Part shown: one piece after another, positions 1-14,220 of the stretch
Numbering within the stretch: the first letter of the stretch is position 1
How the letters are laid out: each line of letters opens with the position of its first letter
NCBI GenBank assembly: GCA_033439795.1
Contig: JAUTDP010000012.1
Span: 2,290,151 to 2,354,150, forward strand
Length of the DNA: 64,000 nucleotides
Direction: 5' to 3'
Source of the DNA: Sordaria brevicollis
Taxonomy: Eukaryota; Ascomycota; Sordariomycetes; Sordariales; Sordariaceae
The notes under the pieces: model-generated
The model's input: the letters and a program-made list of their open reading frames with translations, nothing else
The model's database searches: none
Told to the model about the DNA's origin: nothing
Program-made: the position numbers and the translations under genes

Positions 1-3000
1 TAATAAGAAAATTATTAAAGAATTTTAAATCTTAGTTATCCCTATTTTACTTTATATTATAAAAGGAGCGTCTACTATTATAAAAGGAATTTCTATTTAA
101 AATATAGTCCGATTTTTAGCTAAAGTAAATAGTTACATTTATCCTATTTACGCCTATATTATTTTATTACTCGAATTCCCTATTATATTAGGCAAACCTT
201 AATTTAAGGTTATACGAATATACTCTATCCCTTATAAAAAGCGCCTATTTATAAACGTTATTAATTATTAGGTCCTTTACGTCGGTAGAGAATAAGTACT
301 TAATATATTATTTATCGCCGATTTAAAATCTATTATATATATTTTAACTATTATTTTTATAGGCTACGTTTATAAATTAAAAAAAGAATTCGGTAGTCGA
401 ATAATTAAAAAAGCTATTTTTATAATTAATTTAAAAGACGTCGAAAAAGCGTTAAAATTAAAGAAGGTATATATTAAAGTAAAATTAAAAGCGAAGATCC
501 CTAAAAAATATTATAATTTAATACTATTTTAAATAAAGGAGAATATTAATAAATTAAATTTTTATTATCCCGGCGTAAATTATAAAATTGTGATTAAAAA
601 GGATAAAGACGGTAAAGAATTCCTTATTTTATTCGGACCGCTTTATAATATAACGAAAGAGGAGTTTTTAATTTTTAAAAAGACGTTAAAGGATTTATTA
701 AATAAAGGGTTTATCCGAATTAGTAATTTAAAAGCGGGGGCCCTAATTTTATTTATATATAAACCCGGAGGCGGATTCCACTTCTATTACAATTATTATA
801 TATTTAATACTATTATAAAAGTAGATTACTATTTATTACTATTAATTAAAAATATATTCCGTACTTTAAAAGGAATAAAATAATATATTAAGGTAGATAT
901 TATATAAATTTTCTATAAAATTCGTATAGCGGAAGGAGAGGAGGGGAAAATAATATTTCGGATATAGTATAGGTTATTTGAATAATTGGTTATATTATTT
1001 GGGTTGAATAGCGCGTTAACTATATTTTAACGGTATATTAATTATATTCTCCGCGATTATTTAGATATATTTTATACCGTTTATATAAACGATATATTTA
1101 TTTACTCCTTTAATTCCTTAAAAGATTACGAATAAAAAGTACGTTTAATCTTTATTAAATTATTAAAAACCAGCCTCTATTTAAACCCGGATAAGTACGA
1201 ATTTAATATAAAGAAGGTTAAATATTTAAATTTTATTATTTATACCGGCGTTAGCGTATAAATTAATTTTAAAAAAGTTAAAGCGATTTTGGATTAATTT
1301 CCCCCTACTTTTTAAAAGGGTATAAAGAATTTCCTAAGGTTTATTAATTATTATTATATATTTATCCTTTAATTTTTAAAAGTAGTTACCCCCTTATTAA
1401 AATGAACCGGTAAAAGGGTTATTTTTGAATAAATTAAGGAGTATAAGAGCGTTTTTTAGCTTTTGAAAATTTTATTTATAAAAATTCCAATTTTAATGGA
1501 GTTTAATTTAAATAAGAAAATATTTTTAGAAATGGATTATAATAGATTTGCTTTAGGTGGAGTTATTTCCTAAGAAGTAAATAAAAATGGTAAAGATATA
1601 ATTCATAAAATTATAAGTTTCTATTTTTAGAAGTTTAACTTTACTAAGCGGAATTACCTTATTTATAATAAGGAAATATTTATTATTATTAATTATTTAG
1701 AATAATAGTTGGCGGAATTGCGGAATTGTAAATTATTTACTATTTTGACGGATTATCGGAACTTCGAATATTTTATAAAATTAAAGAAATTTTCGGAATA
1801 GTAAGCGTAATAAATGGAATATTTTTCCTAATTTAATTTCTAAATCGAATATAAGCCTAATAAAAATGGAATAATCCCCGACGCCCTTTTTCGACGAAAT
1901 TAAAATATATTTACGGATTAGGACCGCGAAGCGTAGGATATTTAAATAATATTAGATTTTACCCTTAAAAATTATATTCCGTTCTATATTTCGGCGGTTT
2001 AAATAGTCCGTTCGAAGAAGGAGGGTATAAATATATTTGAAAATCCGGATTTATAATAATTTTAATTATAGATAGAACCCTACGATTCCCTATATTAGTA
2101 AATAAAGGAAATTATCCTTTATAACGATTATTATTTTAATCCATTTTTAAAATTTAAAATTTAAATTATAGATTATTCTATTAATTCCCTTAGCCGCTTT
2201 CGTTATTAAAACCGTTTTTAAGTATTAAAAGCCCCTATATATACCGAATCCGAATTAATTATATTATTTAATACTAATTAACGTTTTAATATCCTTTATA
2301 TTATTCTAATTTAAATTATTTACAATTTATATATATTAGGATATTTTAATAGAAAAAGTATTATTGTAGTACTTTTTCGGTATTTCTATTAATTTCTCTT
2401 TAGTTTTTATATCCGGTAATTCTTCCGCAATTATTATATTTGCAGTTCTATAAAGGTTTGGAGGGAATAGAAGAAAAGCCTCCTACGTTTATTACTAATT
2501 TTTGAACAATTTAATAGAGATATATAAATAGATTTTATTACTAATCTTTTAGAATTTAATAGTAATATTTATTTTTAAATTATAAAGGATAAATTTAATA
2601 AAATTATATTCTTTAAATTTATACCCTCTATAGAAATTGAATTCTACGCCGAACGTTTCCTCTAATATTTCGTTCGCTACTATAATTTCCTAAAATTTAT
2701 TATTAATAATCGTAATTTTAATTAAATTAGCCGCTTTTAGGCTAAATTATACGAATTCCTAAGTATTAAGCGTTTATTTAATATTATTTATTATTTATAG
2801 ACCGATAAAGGCCCGGAGCGTATAAATTAAAAAGTTTACACCTATTTACGTATAATTATTAATTATATTTAAAATAATTAGAATAAATAATACCCTATAG
2901 CGTAATTAATTATTAATAGCCGGATTAATATTACAATAAGTATATTTTTATTCTTCGTTATTTATAGGTTCGACCCCGAATTCCTAATTTCCGTAGTCGA

Positions 3001-3600
3001 AAACCCCTTTAATCGTTAACCTTTACCTTTATCCTTTAAAAAACGGGTTTAAAAATTCGTTAAAAAGTTATAATAAATTACGGATTTGTATTAAATTATT
3101 ATAACGATTATTATTTAAGAGTAAAAGAAATTCGCTAACCGTAATTAGTAATTTATAGAACGTTTCGTAATTAAGGATAAAATTTAATTTAATTTTAAAA
3201 ATTATATTACCGACCGTTTAAAGAAAAAGTTCGATTAATTCTACGCGAAATATATTATTTCGAAAATATTATTTCCTTATATAATCGAATTATCCGGGCT
3301 TCCTTATATTATCTATAACATTTTCTACGTTAATTTCCTATGTAGAATTATTAATAACCTTTTCTTTAAATAAAAGTTTATTAACGAATAATTTCCGGTT
3401 ATTAAAGTTAAAAAAGAATCGGAATATTAAATAAAAGAAATTCTTTACATTAATACTATTAAGAGAAAAGGAAATTTAATAAAAAAGGTTTTAATTAAAT
3501 AAAAAGGATATTAAAACCCGATATAAGAGCCGTTAAAGAATTTTAAAGATATTATTACTTTAAATAAATTTAAAATTTAATATAGTTTAATTACGGATAA
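1..3600 (+). mobile_element. Ty3/gypsy chromovirus relic I (RIP-mutated pol)
   Basis: Translation of the + strand, ignoring many stops, gives the pol order of a chromovirus: reverse transcriptase at about 590-1290, RNase H at about 1480-1840, integrase at about 2330-3000, and a C-terminal chromodomain at about 3390-3560. In the integrase the second catalytic position falls in a context changed from Asp-Arg to Asn-Arg, and several aromatic/Trp codons are stops, all C-to-T or G-to-A changes. The 5' end lies outside the window and no LTR was recognised at the 3' end. The element cannot encode anything functional. Confidence 0.82.
590..883 (+). pseudogene. Reverse transcriptase fragment of chromovirus relic I
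   Basis: This is the longest surviving frame of the first element, 97 codons from a GTG with no real start codon. It covers the N-terminal fingers of a Ty3/gypsy reverse transcriptase: the stretch GPLYNITKEE, then KTLKDLLNKGFIR, then the KPGG motif. The catalytic YxDD region lies downstream beyond stop codons, at about 1070-1110. The frame probably survives by chance; it is not a gene. Confidence 0.8.
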
Positions 3601-5339
3601 TAACGGTTTAATTAACCGGTATATTAAAAAATTCTTATAGAAGGTTATAAATAGGGCGAAATATATTACGAACGGAATAAAGGATTTTTAAATACAGATT
3701 AGAATAAATAATAAATTAATTAGGGCGGGGCCCCGGCGAAATTAATAATTAATTTAATTTAAATATTTTTTATTAAATTATTTTCTATTACTTTTAATAT
3801 AAATTCCTCGATAATAATCTCCTCCTCCTCTTTATAATTAAATATATAAGTATTAATAAAATTGTAAACGTTTAGGGGTTTATAGGCGTAACGGCGGAAA
3901 GTAAAAGGCGCGGGGCGGTAATTCTCCGGGCGTAAAGGCTTAATAGTAGTAAAAAAAAAGGAAAATAGAAGGCGGATACTATATTCGGGGCGGATACTTA
4001 AAGGGAAATATTATACTTCTTATTATTTAAATCTATTATATTATTTCTTATTATTTCCTTCGACCTCTTTTCCCTTTTTTTTCTTCTTCGCTAATAGGGG
4101 TTAAATAATAGCGGCTTCCTTAATAATAGCGGTAATAATAATAGTAGTAATATTAGTAGCAGTAGTATCGGCGGCGGCGGTTTCGGTAGCGGCGGCGGCG
4201 CGGGTATTATAATCCTTAATTAGGCGGTTAAAATCCGCGTATCGGCTATTTACCTACTTTACCTTCTTTATATTAATTATTAAATTAAATAATTATTCCC
4301 TAAAATTTTCGAATTTACGGATTCGCTTTTTAAAAGCCCGGATTTCTATAATATTAGCCGAACCGTCGGCAATCCTAATAAAGGAAAAAGGCTCCGTAGG
4401 AGGCGCTTCGGCGGCAACCCGATTAATAGAGCTATTAAAATATATTAATAATTTAAAGACCCGTTAAGCGAAAAAAGAAAAGAAATTTATATAAAAATAA
4501 AGTTTTATTTCTTTAAAATTTAAAATTTTAATAAGATTTTAAATGCGGCGAAATAACCGTTGTAAAAACTTTTAAATATATACCCTTCGGTATATTAAGC
4601 TTTAAAAGCGGACTAAATTTAAATAAAAATAAGTTCGTAACCTTTATAAACGTATTAATAAAGTAAATATACGAAAGTAGAAAAGCCTTTATTAAATATA
4701 ATATAATTATACTTATTAATTAAATAGCTTTTATATTAAGAATTTTAGGGCTTAATTTCGGATAAAACGTATTTACGAATATCGTTAAGAATAAATTTAC
4801 CGATTACGCCGGCGGTAATAATATTAAACTAAATTTAATAAGGCTTTAGTAAAATAATAAGTTTAGGAGTAGCGACTTTAATAGCGTCCTTATTATAGCG
4901 AAAAGCGGGAATAGGAGTAAGCGGCGGGGTAAGCGAGCTAATAGCTTTTTATAAGGTTAAGAATTTATAGAAAAATTCAAATTAAATAATAGTAACGGGG
5001 GTATTTATTTTAACGGCAATTGATTAATAATTAATTAATACGTTTATAAAAAGGATTAATAGGAATAATAATAATAATAATAATAAAAATAATAGAAATA
5101 TTAGAAATACGTTCGGTGCGTATTAGTGAGGGCGTGCGTCTATATTAATATTTATAGTTTTGGTTATTCGATAAGTTAAAGGAAGGAAGAGGAGAAGGAG
5201 AGAGAGAAGGAGAGAAGCGCGGGGTATATATTGGAAATACGCGCGGTAATAACTTATCGTCTAATATTTAGGGTCTACGTAATTATATATTTGCCTATAT
5301 ATAGTATTTCTAATTGGGGGAGAAGGGGGAGGTTAATAT
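3601..5339. other. RIP-mutated sequence of unknown identity
   Basis: AT-rich, CpA-depleted DNA between the first chromovirus and the less mutated patch. The reverse strand of about 4060-4450 reads as a fairly open stretch with a run of Ala/Thr codons next to Lys-rich sequence, which could be a decayed gag-like or ORF1-like frame, but I cannot assign it. A purine-rich (GGA/GAG) stretch lies at about 5170-5220. No LTR pair or terminal repeat was found. Confidence 0.5.
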
Positions 5340-5575
5340 TATAGGGTTAATGCCCGTAGCTGAATTTAATTGGCACTACCAATCGTGCCGCTAATCGGGC
5401 CGCTAATCGCGGTCTTTGCCGCTACGGTAAATGGAGTGGCCCGTACCCCAATCCTTAAAAGGATAGTTAGCCAATACCGCCTAGAGGGCGCTTCCCTTCC
5501 TCCCTTTTCCTCTTCGTAGAACCTTATCGATTCATTAAGACCCAGCATCTATACCAACTATACTGTGCCCCTTAT
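5340..5575. other. GC-normal island inside RIP-mutated DNA
   Basis: Composition changes abruptly here: CA and TG dinucleotides are common again (for example TTGGCACTACC near 5370) and GC content is ordinary. A 60-codon minus-strand frame crosses it but starts in no recognisable protein. The island abuts the point where the minus-strand chromovirus RNase H stops being recognisable, so it may be a short single-copy insert, a solo LTR remnant, or sequence that escaped RIP. Origin unknown. Confidence 0.55.
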
Positions 5576-8149
5576 ATTAAGCATTTATATTAAAAATAGG
5601 CTAAGATAAGCGCTAATAATAAACGACTTTTAAATTCTTTAAACGCGGCCTAATAATTTTTATTCTAATTGAAAATTTCTCCCTTTTTAATTATAATTAT
5701 TAAAGGTTTCGCTATCCGACTATAATCTTTAACAAAGCGCTTATAGAAATTATAAAAGCTTAAGAAAAATTATATCCCTTATATATTCGTTAGAATTTAT
5801 TAATCCTTTACGATTATAATTTTTTAAGGGTTTACCGATACGTTATTAATTCTAATAATAAAATTTAAGAATTTAATTTTCTTAATATAGAATTCGTATT
5901 TATTTAAATCCGCCTATAAACCGGCCGCCTCTAACCTCGCCAATACCTTTTTAATATAAATTTTATATTCTTCTAAATTATTCGAAAAAATAAAAATATT
6001 ATCGATATACGCGCTATAAAAATCGTTGAAATATCCTATTAAAGTTTCGTTAATATATTATTAAAAGGTAAACGGATTATTAATTAACCCGAAGGGTAGG
6101 ATTTTATATTTATAAACGCTATATTTTATTTAAAATATCGTTAATTCTTCATTATCTAAATATATACGTATCTAGTAGAATATTTATCGGATATTTATTT
6201 TTGAAAAGATTTTTACTTAATTAATTCGGGCAATAGTTTTATTAATAAAGAGTAATAGATATTTATCTTTTCGAATAATAGCGTTAAATTTCCGGTAATT
6301 TACGTAGAATTTTAATTTACTATTAATTTTAGGTACGAAAAGGATAGGCGCCGCTTATAAGGCCGAATTATTTTCGATAAACCCTTTAATTAATATTTTA
6401 TTAATATATTTCCGGCAAATTTCTAATTCGTTTATTAATATTTTGTATAACGGATTATAATTAAAATTTTCGGGTTTCGCTCTATTTATTAAATTAATTT
6501 TATAATCGCTAATATAATAATCTAGTAGGGTATTAAATTCCTTCTTATTAAATATATTTAAATATTTATAAATATATTTAAAGATTTCTTTTTTAATTCG
6601 TTTATATAATTCTACTTCATTTTCGGCGAAAGTTTATCTTTTTCAATCGTTAATAAATCGGTCGAATTCGTAAAAGTTAATAATTCTTATATATTTTTAT
6701 TTAATAAATATAAAGAAAATATTAATATTAACGACGGCGAAATTATTATAATATTTATATTATTCTACGCTATTGCGTTTTAATCGGTATCGGCTACGCG
6801 TATTTTTTCCTTAATAAAGATTATTTTTTCGTTTAATTTCGAATATTTTAATATATTCGTATCGCGTAAATATTATATCGTCGTCTTCCTATTGTAAAGC
6901 GCGTTAATTTATTAATTCGCGTTCTATTTTTATTAGATTCTCGTCCTCTCCCGGTCGAATAGGTCTTTCCTTAGACTCTTCGAAAAATTCAATCGGTCGG
7001 CTGTATTTTATTAAAAGTAATAGTAAAGGAATTATATTAACGAAGGCTTTAAATTCGGAAATCTATTTATTAAATACTAAAAGAGTAATAATTATTTTAT
7101 TAAAAATTAATTTAATATTAACGACGTTTATTAAGACTTTATATTTCTTTAATTAATATTTACCTAAAATAACGTTATAGCCCGAATTAATAATAATTAT
7201 TACCTTTTTATCGAATTTTTAACCTTATATTTTAATCGGTCTTTTTAAATATTAATCGATCGTTTCGCTATACTATTTAATATAATTTCCCACAACGTAT
7301 AATTAAAACCCGTATAATCTTTCTACTCCTTATTTTATTATATTACTTATAAAGTCTTTACTTATAAAAATATTACCGTTTATTCCCGAATTAATAAGCG
7401 CATCGTTCGTAAATAAATTTTTTCTATTATTACCTACTATAATACAAAACGTAATTAAGGTTGGCCTACCTAAATAATCTTTTAAAAATCCTTTATCTAC
7501 CTTTATTTTTTTTAATAATACCTCTTTTAAATTCTTTCTAAAATAAGCACTCATTAATTCAATCCTTAAAAAGGAGTCTAATATTCCTAAGGTAATTAAT
7601 TTTCTACTTTATTGTCGGCCGGCTTATCGTCTTCTTTATCTTTACGACCGTAATAATCGACGAATTCGTTAATACGGTTGGAATTACCGCTACGGCGGTT
7701 AAAATAATTACAAAAATAGTATTTAATTTCTTTATATACAAAATACTTATTTTCCTCGAATAATTTATAAACCTCTTTACGAATTATATCGGGGGCGCGA
7801 TAGGAATTACCTCGGTTATTATTACCGGTATTAATATTACTACTAATAATATTATTAAAATTCTTATTAAAGTCGTTAGAGCCCTTAATTTTATTAAATA
7901 AATTCGAAGAAAAGGAAGTATTCTTATCCTTATCTTTATTATCCTTCTTAGCCTTATTGTTGCAGAAGATGCGTTAACTAGTTTCGACCGCCTTCTTAGT
8001 TATTAAAGCGTACTAATTAAAGGTTACAATATCCTTATCCTTTTCGTTATAGAAATAGGGCGGGTCCTTCTCTTTAATTAATAAGCGTCTATAATTAACT
8101 ATAAAGAAGTCGGTAATAGGGGTCTCCTTACAATAGCCTCCTTCGTTAC
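5575..8149 (-). mobile_element. Chromovirus relic II, pol/protease/3' gag part
   Basis: Read on the - strand this segment gives the end of gag with a decayed zinc knuckle (about 7690-7760), a retropepsin (7330-7554), reverse transcriptase (about 6650-5650, YIDD-type motif near 6000 now reading YIDN), and the first residues of RNase H before homology is lost at about 5575. Integrase and the 3' LTR are absent, so the 3' half is truncated. The 5' part of gag is displaced to 16,012 onward by the nested element. All changes seen are RIP-type transitions. Confidence 0.8.
7330..7554 (-). pseudogene. Retropepsin-like protease fragment of relic II
   Basis: A 74-codon frame matching the aspartic protease of Ty3/gypsy elements. 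The active-site motif, normally Asp-Ser-Gly, reads INSGINGN: the catalytic Asp is Asn, which a G-to-A RIP change explains. Downstream residues FISKDF follow the usual spacing after the motif. Upstream lies the gag zinc-knuckle region whose Cys and His codons mostly read Tyr. Not functional. Confidence 0.75.
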
Positions 8150-8357
8150 TATTATTACGGCACTAAATTATTAGCAACGCTCCCTAAACGTCTTAGCACC
8201 GAATTACTAACGGAGTATAATCGTACCCACAATTATATTTCTACCTTACTTATATATATAAATCCGAAAGTAGAATTTTCGCTACTCTCTCTCGATCTTC
8301 TCCTCTTCGTACAATAATACATCTTCTCCAAGCCTCTACTAAATCGGTATTATAATA
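8150..8357 (+). repeat. 5' LTR of chromovirus III (208 bp)
   Basis: Aligns without gaps to 15,804-16,011. Ends read TATTAT...ATAATA here, the RIP-decayed form of TGTCAC...GTGACA, whose right end is still intact in the other copy. All differences I could see between the two LTRs are transitions. The 5 bases before it are GTTAC, one half of the target duplication. Confidence 0.88.
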
Positions 8358-11300
8358 ATTTATTATACCTTTCTATAATTAGCAACTTAACGTTTATTAA
8401 GCGTTTCGCTTTAATTAATTCGTAAAAATAGTACCGATTTTTTCTAATTAAACCTTATCGAACCCCTTTTTATAAAATCCCTTATCCTTTTTATTAATTA
8501 TTACTTCGACCGAATATTACCGACCCTTTGCTAATTTTATAATTAAATATTATTAACTTTTCTCTACCTTTACGCCCGTCTAAACTTAAATCTAATCTTA
8601 ATTATAAATTTAAATAACCCTAAAACGTCTAATATAAATATTCCAAACCCTAATTCCAATAGCGAATAATAAACCTTCGCTATTAATTTCTTTCCTTTTT
8701 ATAATTAACTTTATATTAATACCGCTATTTATAACCTATAGGACGACTTTTTTCGCTTTATAAACGTTATAAAGGCGGATCCCGAATTTTTCTTTTAATT
8801 CTATATTTACTTTAATATTATTAAAGCCTAATTCAATTACGTTTAAAATTATATTTATAACGTTTAAATTTAAATTATAATAAACTTCGATATAATTTCC
8901 CACTCCGAAACCCAATTTCGCGGCTATATTATTAAATTCGTTTAAAAAATTATTAAAATACGGAAGTAAATCGATTAAACCCTCCTCTACATTTCCGAAT
9001 TCGAAATTACTATTCGCCTTTAAACCGTTCGGGCCGATATAACTAATTAACGAATTAACGCTACCTAATTTAGGGTTAACCGACGTATTACCGAAATTAC
9101 GTCCTAAATTCGCTAATACGTTACTAATTAAATTAACTTCTAACCCCTATTTATTACTTTTTTTTTTTTATCCCCTTCTTTATTTAATTATATTTATAAT
9201 ACCGAACCCCCTATTTTTATTAACGCCAAATATTCCTTTACAAAACGATAAAAAAAATATATTAATTAAAAATCTTTTATTAATATTAAATCCGCTATTA
9301 ATTATACCGTTTATTTAATATTTACCGACCGGATCCTTTATATTTTTTAATACCTTTTTAATAATATTTTTATATATATTCGCTCTAAAATCGACGTAAT
9401 TATAATTTCCCTTTAAAATTCTATTATTTAGCCCGCGAATTTTATTAATTTTTAAAATCTCTTTAAATAATTCGACCCATATTATATTACCTTTAATATT
9501 TATAATAAAGCGGTCTAAAAAATAAATTATTTATAATAAAATACTTTTCCTTTCGCCGATTTTATTTTTACGTTTACTAAATTCGCCGACTTTTACGAAT
9601 TTAATATTCGCCGCTATATCGACGCCTTTAAATCGAAAATTAATAAACGCCTTTAAAATACCCTTATTAATATTATTAACATTAACCGCCCGGCCTTTAA
9701 TAATTTCGAAAATTAAGTAAATTTCCTCTATAAATTTACTATTAATTTATTAAATATTAATTATTATATTAACGTTTCGCTATTTACCTTTACCTAACCT
9801 ATTAGCAACCCTATAATTTTTAATAAAATTTTTACCTTTATAAAGAAATTTAATAGCTTTATTTCTACGGAAGAACGAATTTACCGTAAAGTAAAAAGCC
9901 TATATATATATTATAACGGAGCTAGCTATTATATTATAATTTATATAATTAAAGCGAAATATAAAGCCTAAACCCCTACTCCTACCTAAAATACCCCAAT
10001 TTCGACGCCGATATTTAAAGCGGGAAAAACCTAATTTTTAATAAAAATCGCCGCTAAAAGCGTAGTACGAAAGAATTAAAAAATTTATATCTATATTTTA
10101 TAAGATTAAATATTAATTTCTCTTTTTTAAATTTTATTCGCTTTAATAACGCCCCCGAAACGTTATATTCTATAATAATTAATTCCGGGTATTCGCTAAT
10201 AAACTTTATTAATTCTTCTTTCGTATAACGTTATATTTTCTTTTTAATACTTCTTTATTACCCCTATACCCTCTATTTAACCGATAATTATAAAGGAGGT
10301 TCTATTTCCTATATTTATATTATATTTTATTTTATTAATTTTTTTACAAATTGCTTTATTCTCTTCGTTTAACCTCTTAATAACCCCAATATTATCTTTA
10401 ACTTCCCTTAATTAAAAAGGTATAACCCTACTGTAAATTAATTATAAAATATTATAAATTTCTCTAATTTTATTATTAAGGAAATACTTTTATTTCCTTC
10501 GCCCTCTATTAAAAATATATTAAATTTTCCCCTACCGATTACGGCCTTTCGAATATTATTAAAAATTAAACCTATATTCTAAAACCTAACCCAACCTTCC
10601 GCTAAATTACGAAAATTTCGCCGCCGTTCCGCTTCCCCCCGCTATATTTTAAAAGCTTATTCCCGCCCGAATAGCCGTAATTAATTATAAAACGCAATTA
10701 TCCGTTTATTATTTACCTCTAATTTTATTTTAATGTACGAAGAACCTAGTATAGAAATTTTTAAATATATTTTTAATTAACTTTATTATTTTACCGAAAT
10801 TATAATACTTCTCCCCAATACCAATAATAATTCGCTAATAACTATAATCCTATTCCCTAACCCTAACCCTAAAGATTTTAATTAAACCTTTAATAACTTT
10901 AATAATATTATACTTCGTATAATCTTTATTAATTAATTTATACCTATCCCCCTTTATTAATTTTTAATTAATTATCGGGATTAAATAATAAAATAATTAT
11001 AATTCCGAACCGTTTTAACGGAAAATATTTAAAAATATATTAACGGAAAATTAATACCTACCTACGTAAAAATTATTAAAGCTTTACCGGAATATTTTTA
11101 TTACCTTTAGAAAACCTTCGATTCTAAAACCGTAAAAACGATACCGTTTTACCACCCCTTCGATTATAAAATTAACCTTATCCCTAATTAAACCCCCCCG
11201 TATTATTATTTACGTTTTATATTCTAAAAAGAACTCTATATCGTATATAAATATTTAAATAATTATTTAGCTTTTAATTTTATCTATTTAAATTCGTCCT

Positions 11301-14220
11301 TTACAATTACCCTTATACTCCTAACCCGAAAATTAGGGGGTAACGTACGAATTTATATTAATTACCGCGGGTTAAATAATATTATAGTAAAAAATAAATA
11401 TCTTATTCCCTTTATCTACGAAATAATTAATTCCTTCCGTAAAGCGAAATAATTTAATAAATTCGATATTATTACGGCTTTTAATCGTTTACGTATCGTT
11501 AAAGGTAATAAGTAAAAAACTGTATTTATTATTAAATTTAGTCTTTTCGAGTACTTTATCGCAAATTTCGGTATAATAGGCGCGTTAATGTTATTTTAAT
11601 ATTATATTAATTATATCCTATTTAATATCTTAAATAAATATATTATAATTTATTTCGACGATATATTTATTTATAGCGGGATTAAAATAAAATATAAATA
11701 TTACTTCGAAAATATTATAAAGAGGTTTATAAAAATAAATTTAATTATCGATATCCAGAAATATAAATTCTATAAATATAAAACGAAATATTTAAAGTTT
11801 ATTATTTCTTACGACGGTTTGTATATAAATCCCGAAAAAGTTAATATTATCGTCGGTTAGGGCGTCCTAAAAACTTTAAAGGATTTCTAACGTTTTATTA
11901 ACTTCGTAAATTTTTACTATAAATTTATTAAAGGCTTTTTTAAAATCGTTTAACCTTTTATAGCTTTTATATTTTATAATAAATAAATTAACCCTATATT
12001 TAAAACCGCGGTTATAATATTTAAACGTTTAAAAAACGCTTTTACTTCGGCCTTTATCCTTATATATTACTACCCCGAACGTTAAATCGTTATCGAAATT
12101 AACGCTTCGGATTAAACGTCCGGCAATATCTTTTTCCAAATCGATAAGGAAGGGAAATATTACCCTATCGCCTTCTTTTCGTTTAAATATTCCCTAGCCG
12201 AATATAATTACGAAATTTATAATAAGGAATTCTTTATTATCGTTAAAACCTTCGAAGAATAACGCCCCGAATTCTAAAGAATTAAAAACGTTATTGAAAT
12301 TATTATTAATTATAAAAGCCTTTAATATTTTACAATAACGAAATTCTTTAATTAATAATAAATTCGGTAATCCGAATTCTTTAGCAATTTCTACTTTAAA
12401 ATTATATATTATTTAAGCGTTTATATAACCGTCCCCGACGCCCTTTTTTAATTACTTAGAAATACTTTAGCGGATAAACGTAATTTCGGCGACGATCGAA
12501 TAACGAATTATATACGTACTTTATTACCGAAAGAGAATTAAATTGAAAAATTAAACCTTAATAGTAATAATAGTAATAATAATAAATAATTTATAAAATT
12601 TTTAATTTTTAATACCGAATTATTAATTAATAATTATATTAATATTACTTACTTCGCTTTACCCAATTCTTTTACAATTATCGCTTATTTTTAAAACCCT
12701 AATTATAAAAAATTCTTTAAATATATTAAAAAATTTATAAAGGTTATTATAACGGATTACGAAATTTTTTATAACCGGATTTTAATTAATAAATAGGTTT
12801 TTATCCCCCCCTACGACGAAACTCGCTTTTAAATTCTCTAATATATTTACAATTTAGCGTTTAATAATTATTTAAACTACTTTAAAATTTATAATTTTGT
12901 TTAATAAATTTATATTTAACCTAATTTATTTAAGGACGTAATTACTTTCATTTAGGGTTATTATTTTTATACCCGGGTTAAGAATTTTAAATTTATACCC
13001 CTAAATTTATTCGAACCTATACCGGTCCTATTTCATTAATAATTTAACCTTTTAATAAATTTTATCGGCCCCCTTCCTAAAATTAAAAGCGGTAGGAAGA
13101 TATATATTTATATTATAATAATTATCGACCATTTAACGAAAATATAATATTACGTCCCTATTTATAGCCTAATTATTAAAGGAGTCGTTAGCGCCTTCCT
13201 CCGCGAAATTTACCGCTTATATAATACCCCTAATTCTATCGTTTCCGATTACGGCTTTTAATTCGTTATTATTTTTTAATAAAAATTTTATCGATTCTTC
13301 GGCGTTTAATAAAAGCTCTCTTTATCCGCTTACTTAGAAATTAACAACTAAATAAAAATTATAAATACTTATATTAAATAATATTTATACGCTTTTTACT
13401 TTTATTATTAAAACGATTAATTTATTTAATTACCCTTTATTAAATTCGCGGCGAATAATTACATTTTAAAGACTATAGGCTTCTCCCTATTCTTTATTAA
13501 TTATAATTAATATTTAAAGATAGGTATTAAACCCTTTTAACGTTGTAACGCCCTTATATTGCTAATATAATATTAAGAATTATTCGACGTTTAAATAATA
13601 AAAGAGCGTATAGACTATATTATTATTAGGGCCCGCTTATTTATAGAAAAGGTTTAGGAAAAATAAAAGTATTATATTAATATTTATAAATCGGACGCCC
13701 TAAAGTACGTAATTAAAAATAAAATTTAGGTTAATATTAAATATTAGAATTAAGGCCGTTTATCCCTTAAATTAATTAATAAGTAAATAGGCCCGTTCGT
13801 CGTTAAAAAGGTATACCGCCGGGTAATTACCTTTATTATAAACGTAATATATAAAGTCTTCCCCGTTTTCTATACCTCCTTTATTTAATTTTATTAGGAG
13901 GGTTTACCTAATTAAAAAGCTTTTAATAAAGCCTTTAATTAATAAATAAAAGGCACTATCGTTTTTAAAATAATATTTAATAAAAAAGAATAATATTTCG
14001 AACGTATTTTTAACTTTAAATAATCCTTAAAGGGTAAATTATTCTATAAAATTAAATAACCCCGATTTTACCCACTAAATTAACGCCCTATAGAAGATTT
14101 CTAAATTAATATAAACGATATTTAGGATTTTTACGCTAAATACCTATATAAATTAAGCCTTAAATTTAATAAAACTTCGAGCCCAACGTTAATAAAAATT
14201 AGGCAAAGCCTTAAAGGAAT

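Noticed and set aside
10854..10872. CCCTAACCCTAACCCTAA telomere-like repeat
   Set aside because: Only about three units inside a mutated gag/pol region; not a telomere and likely chance.
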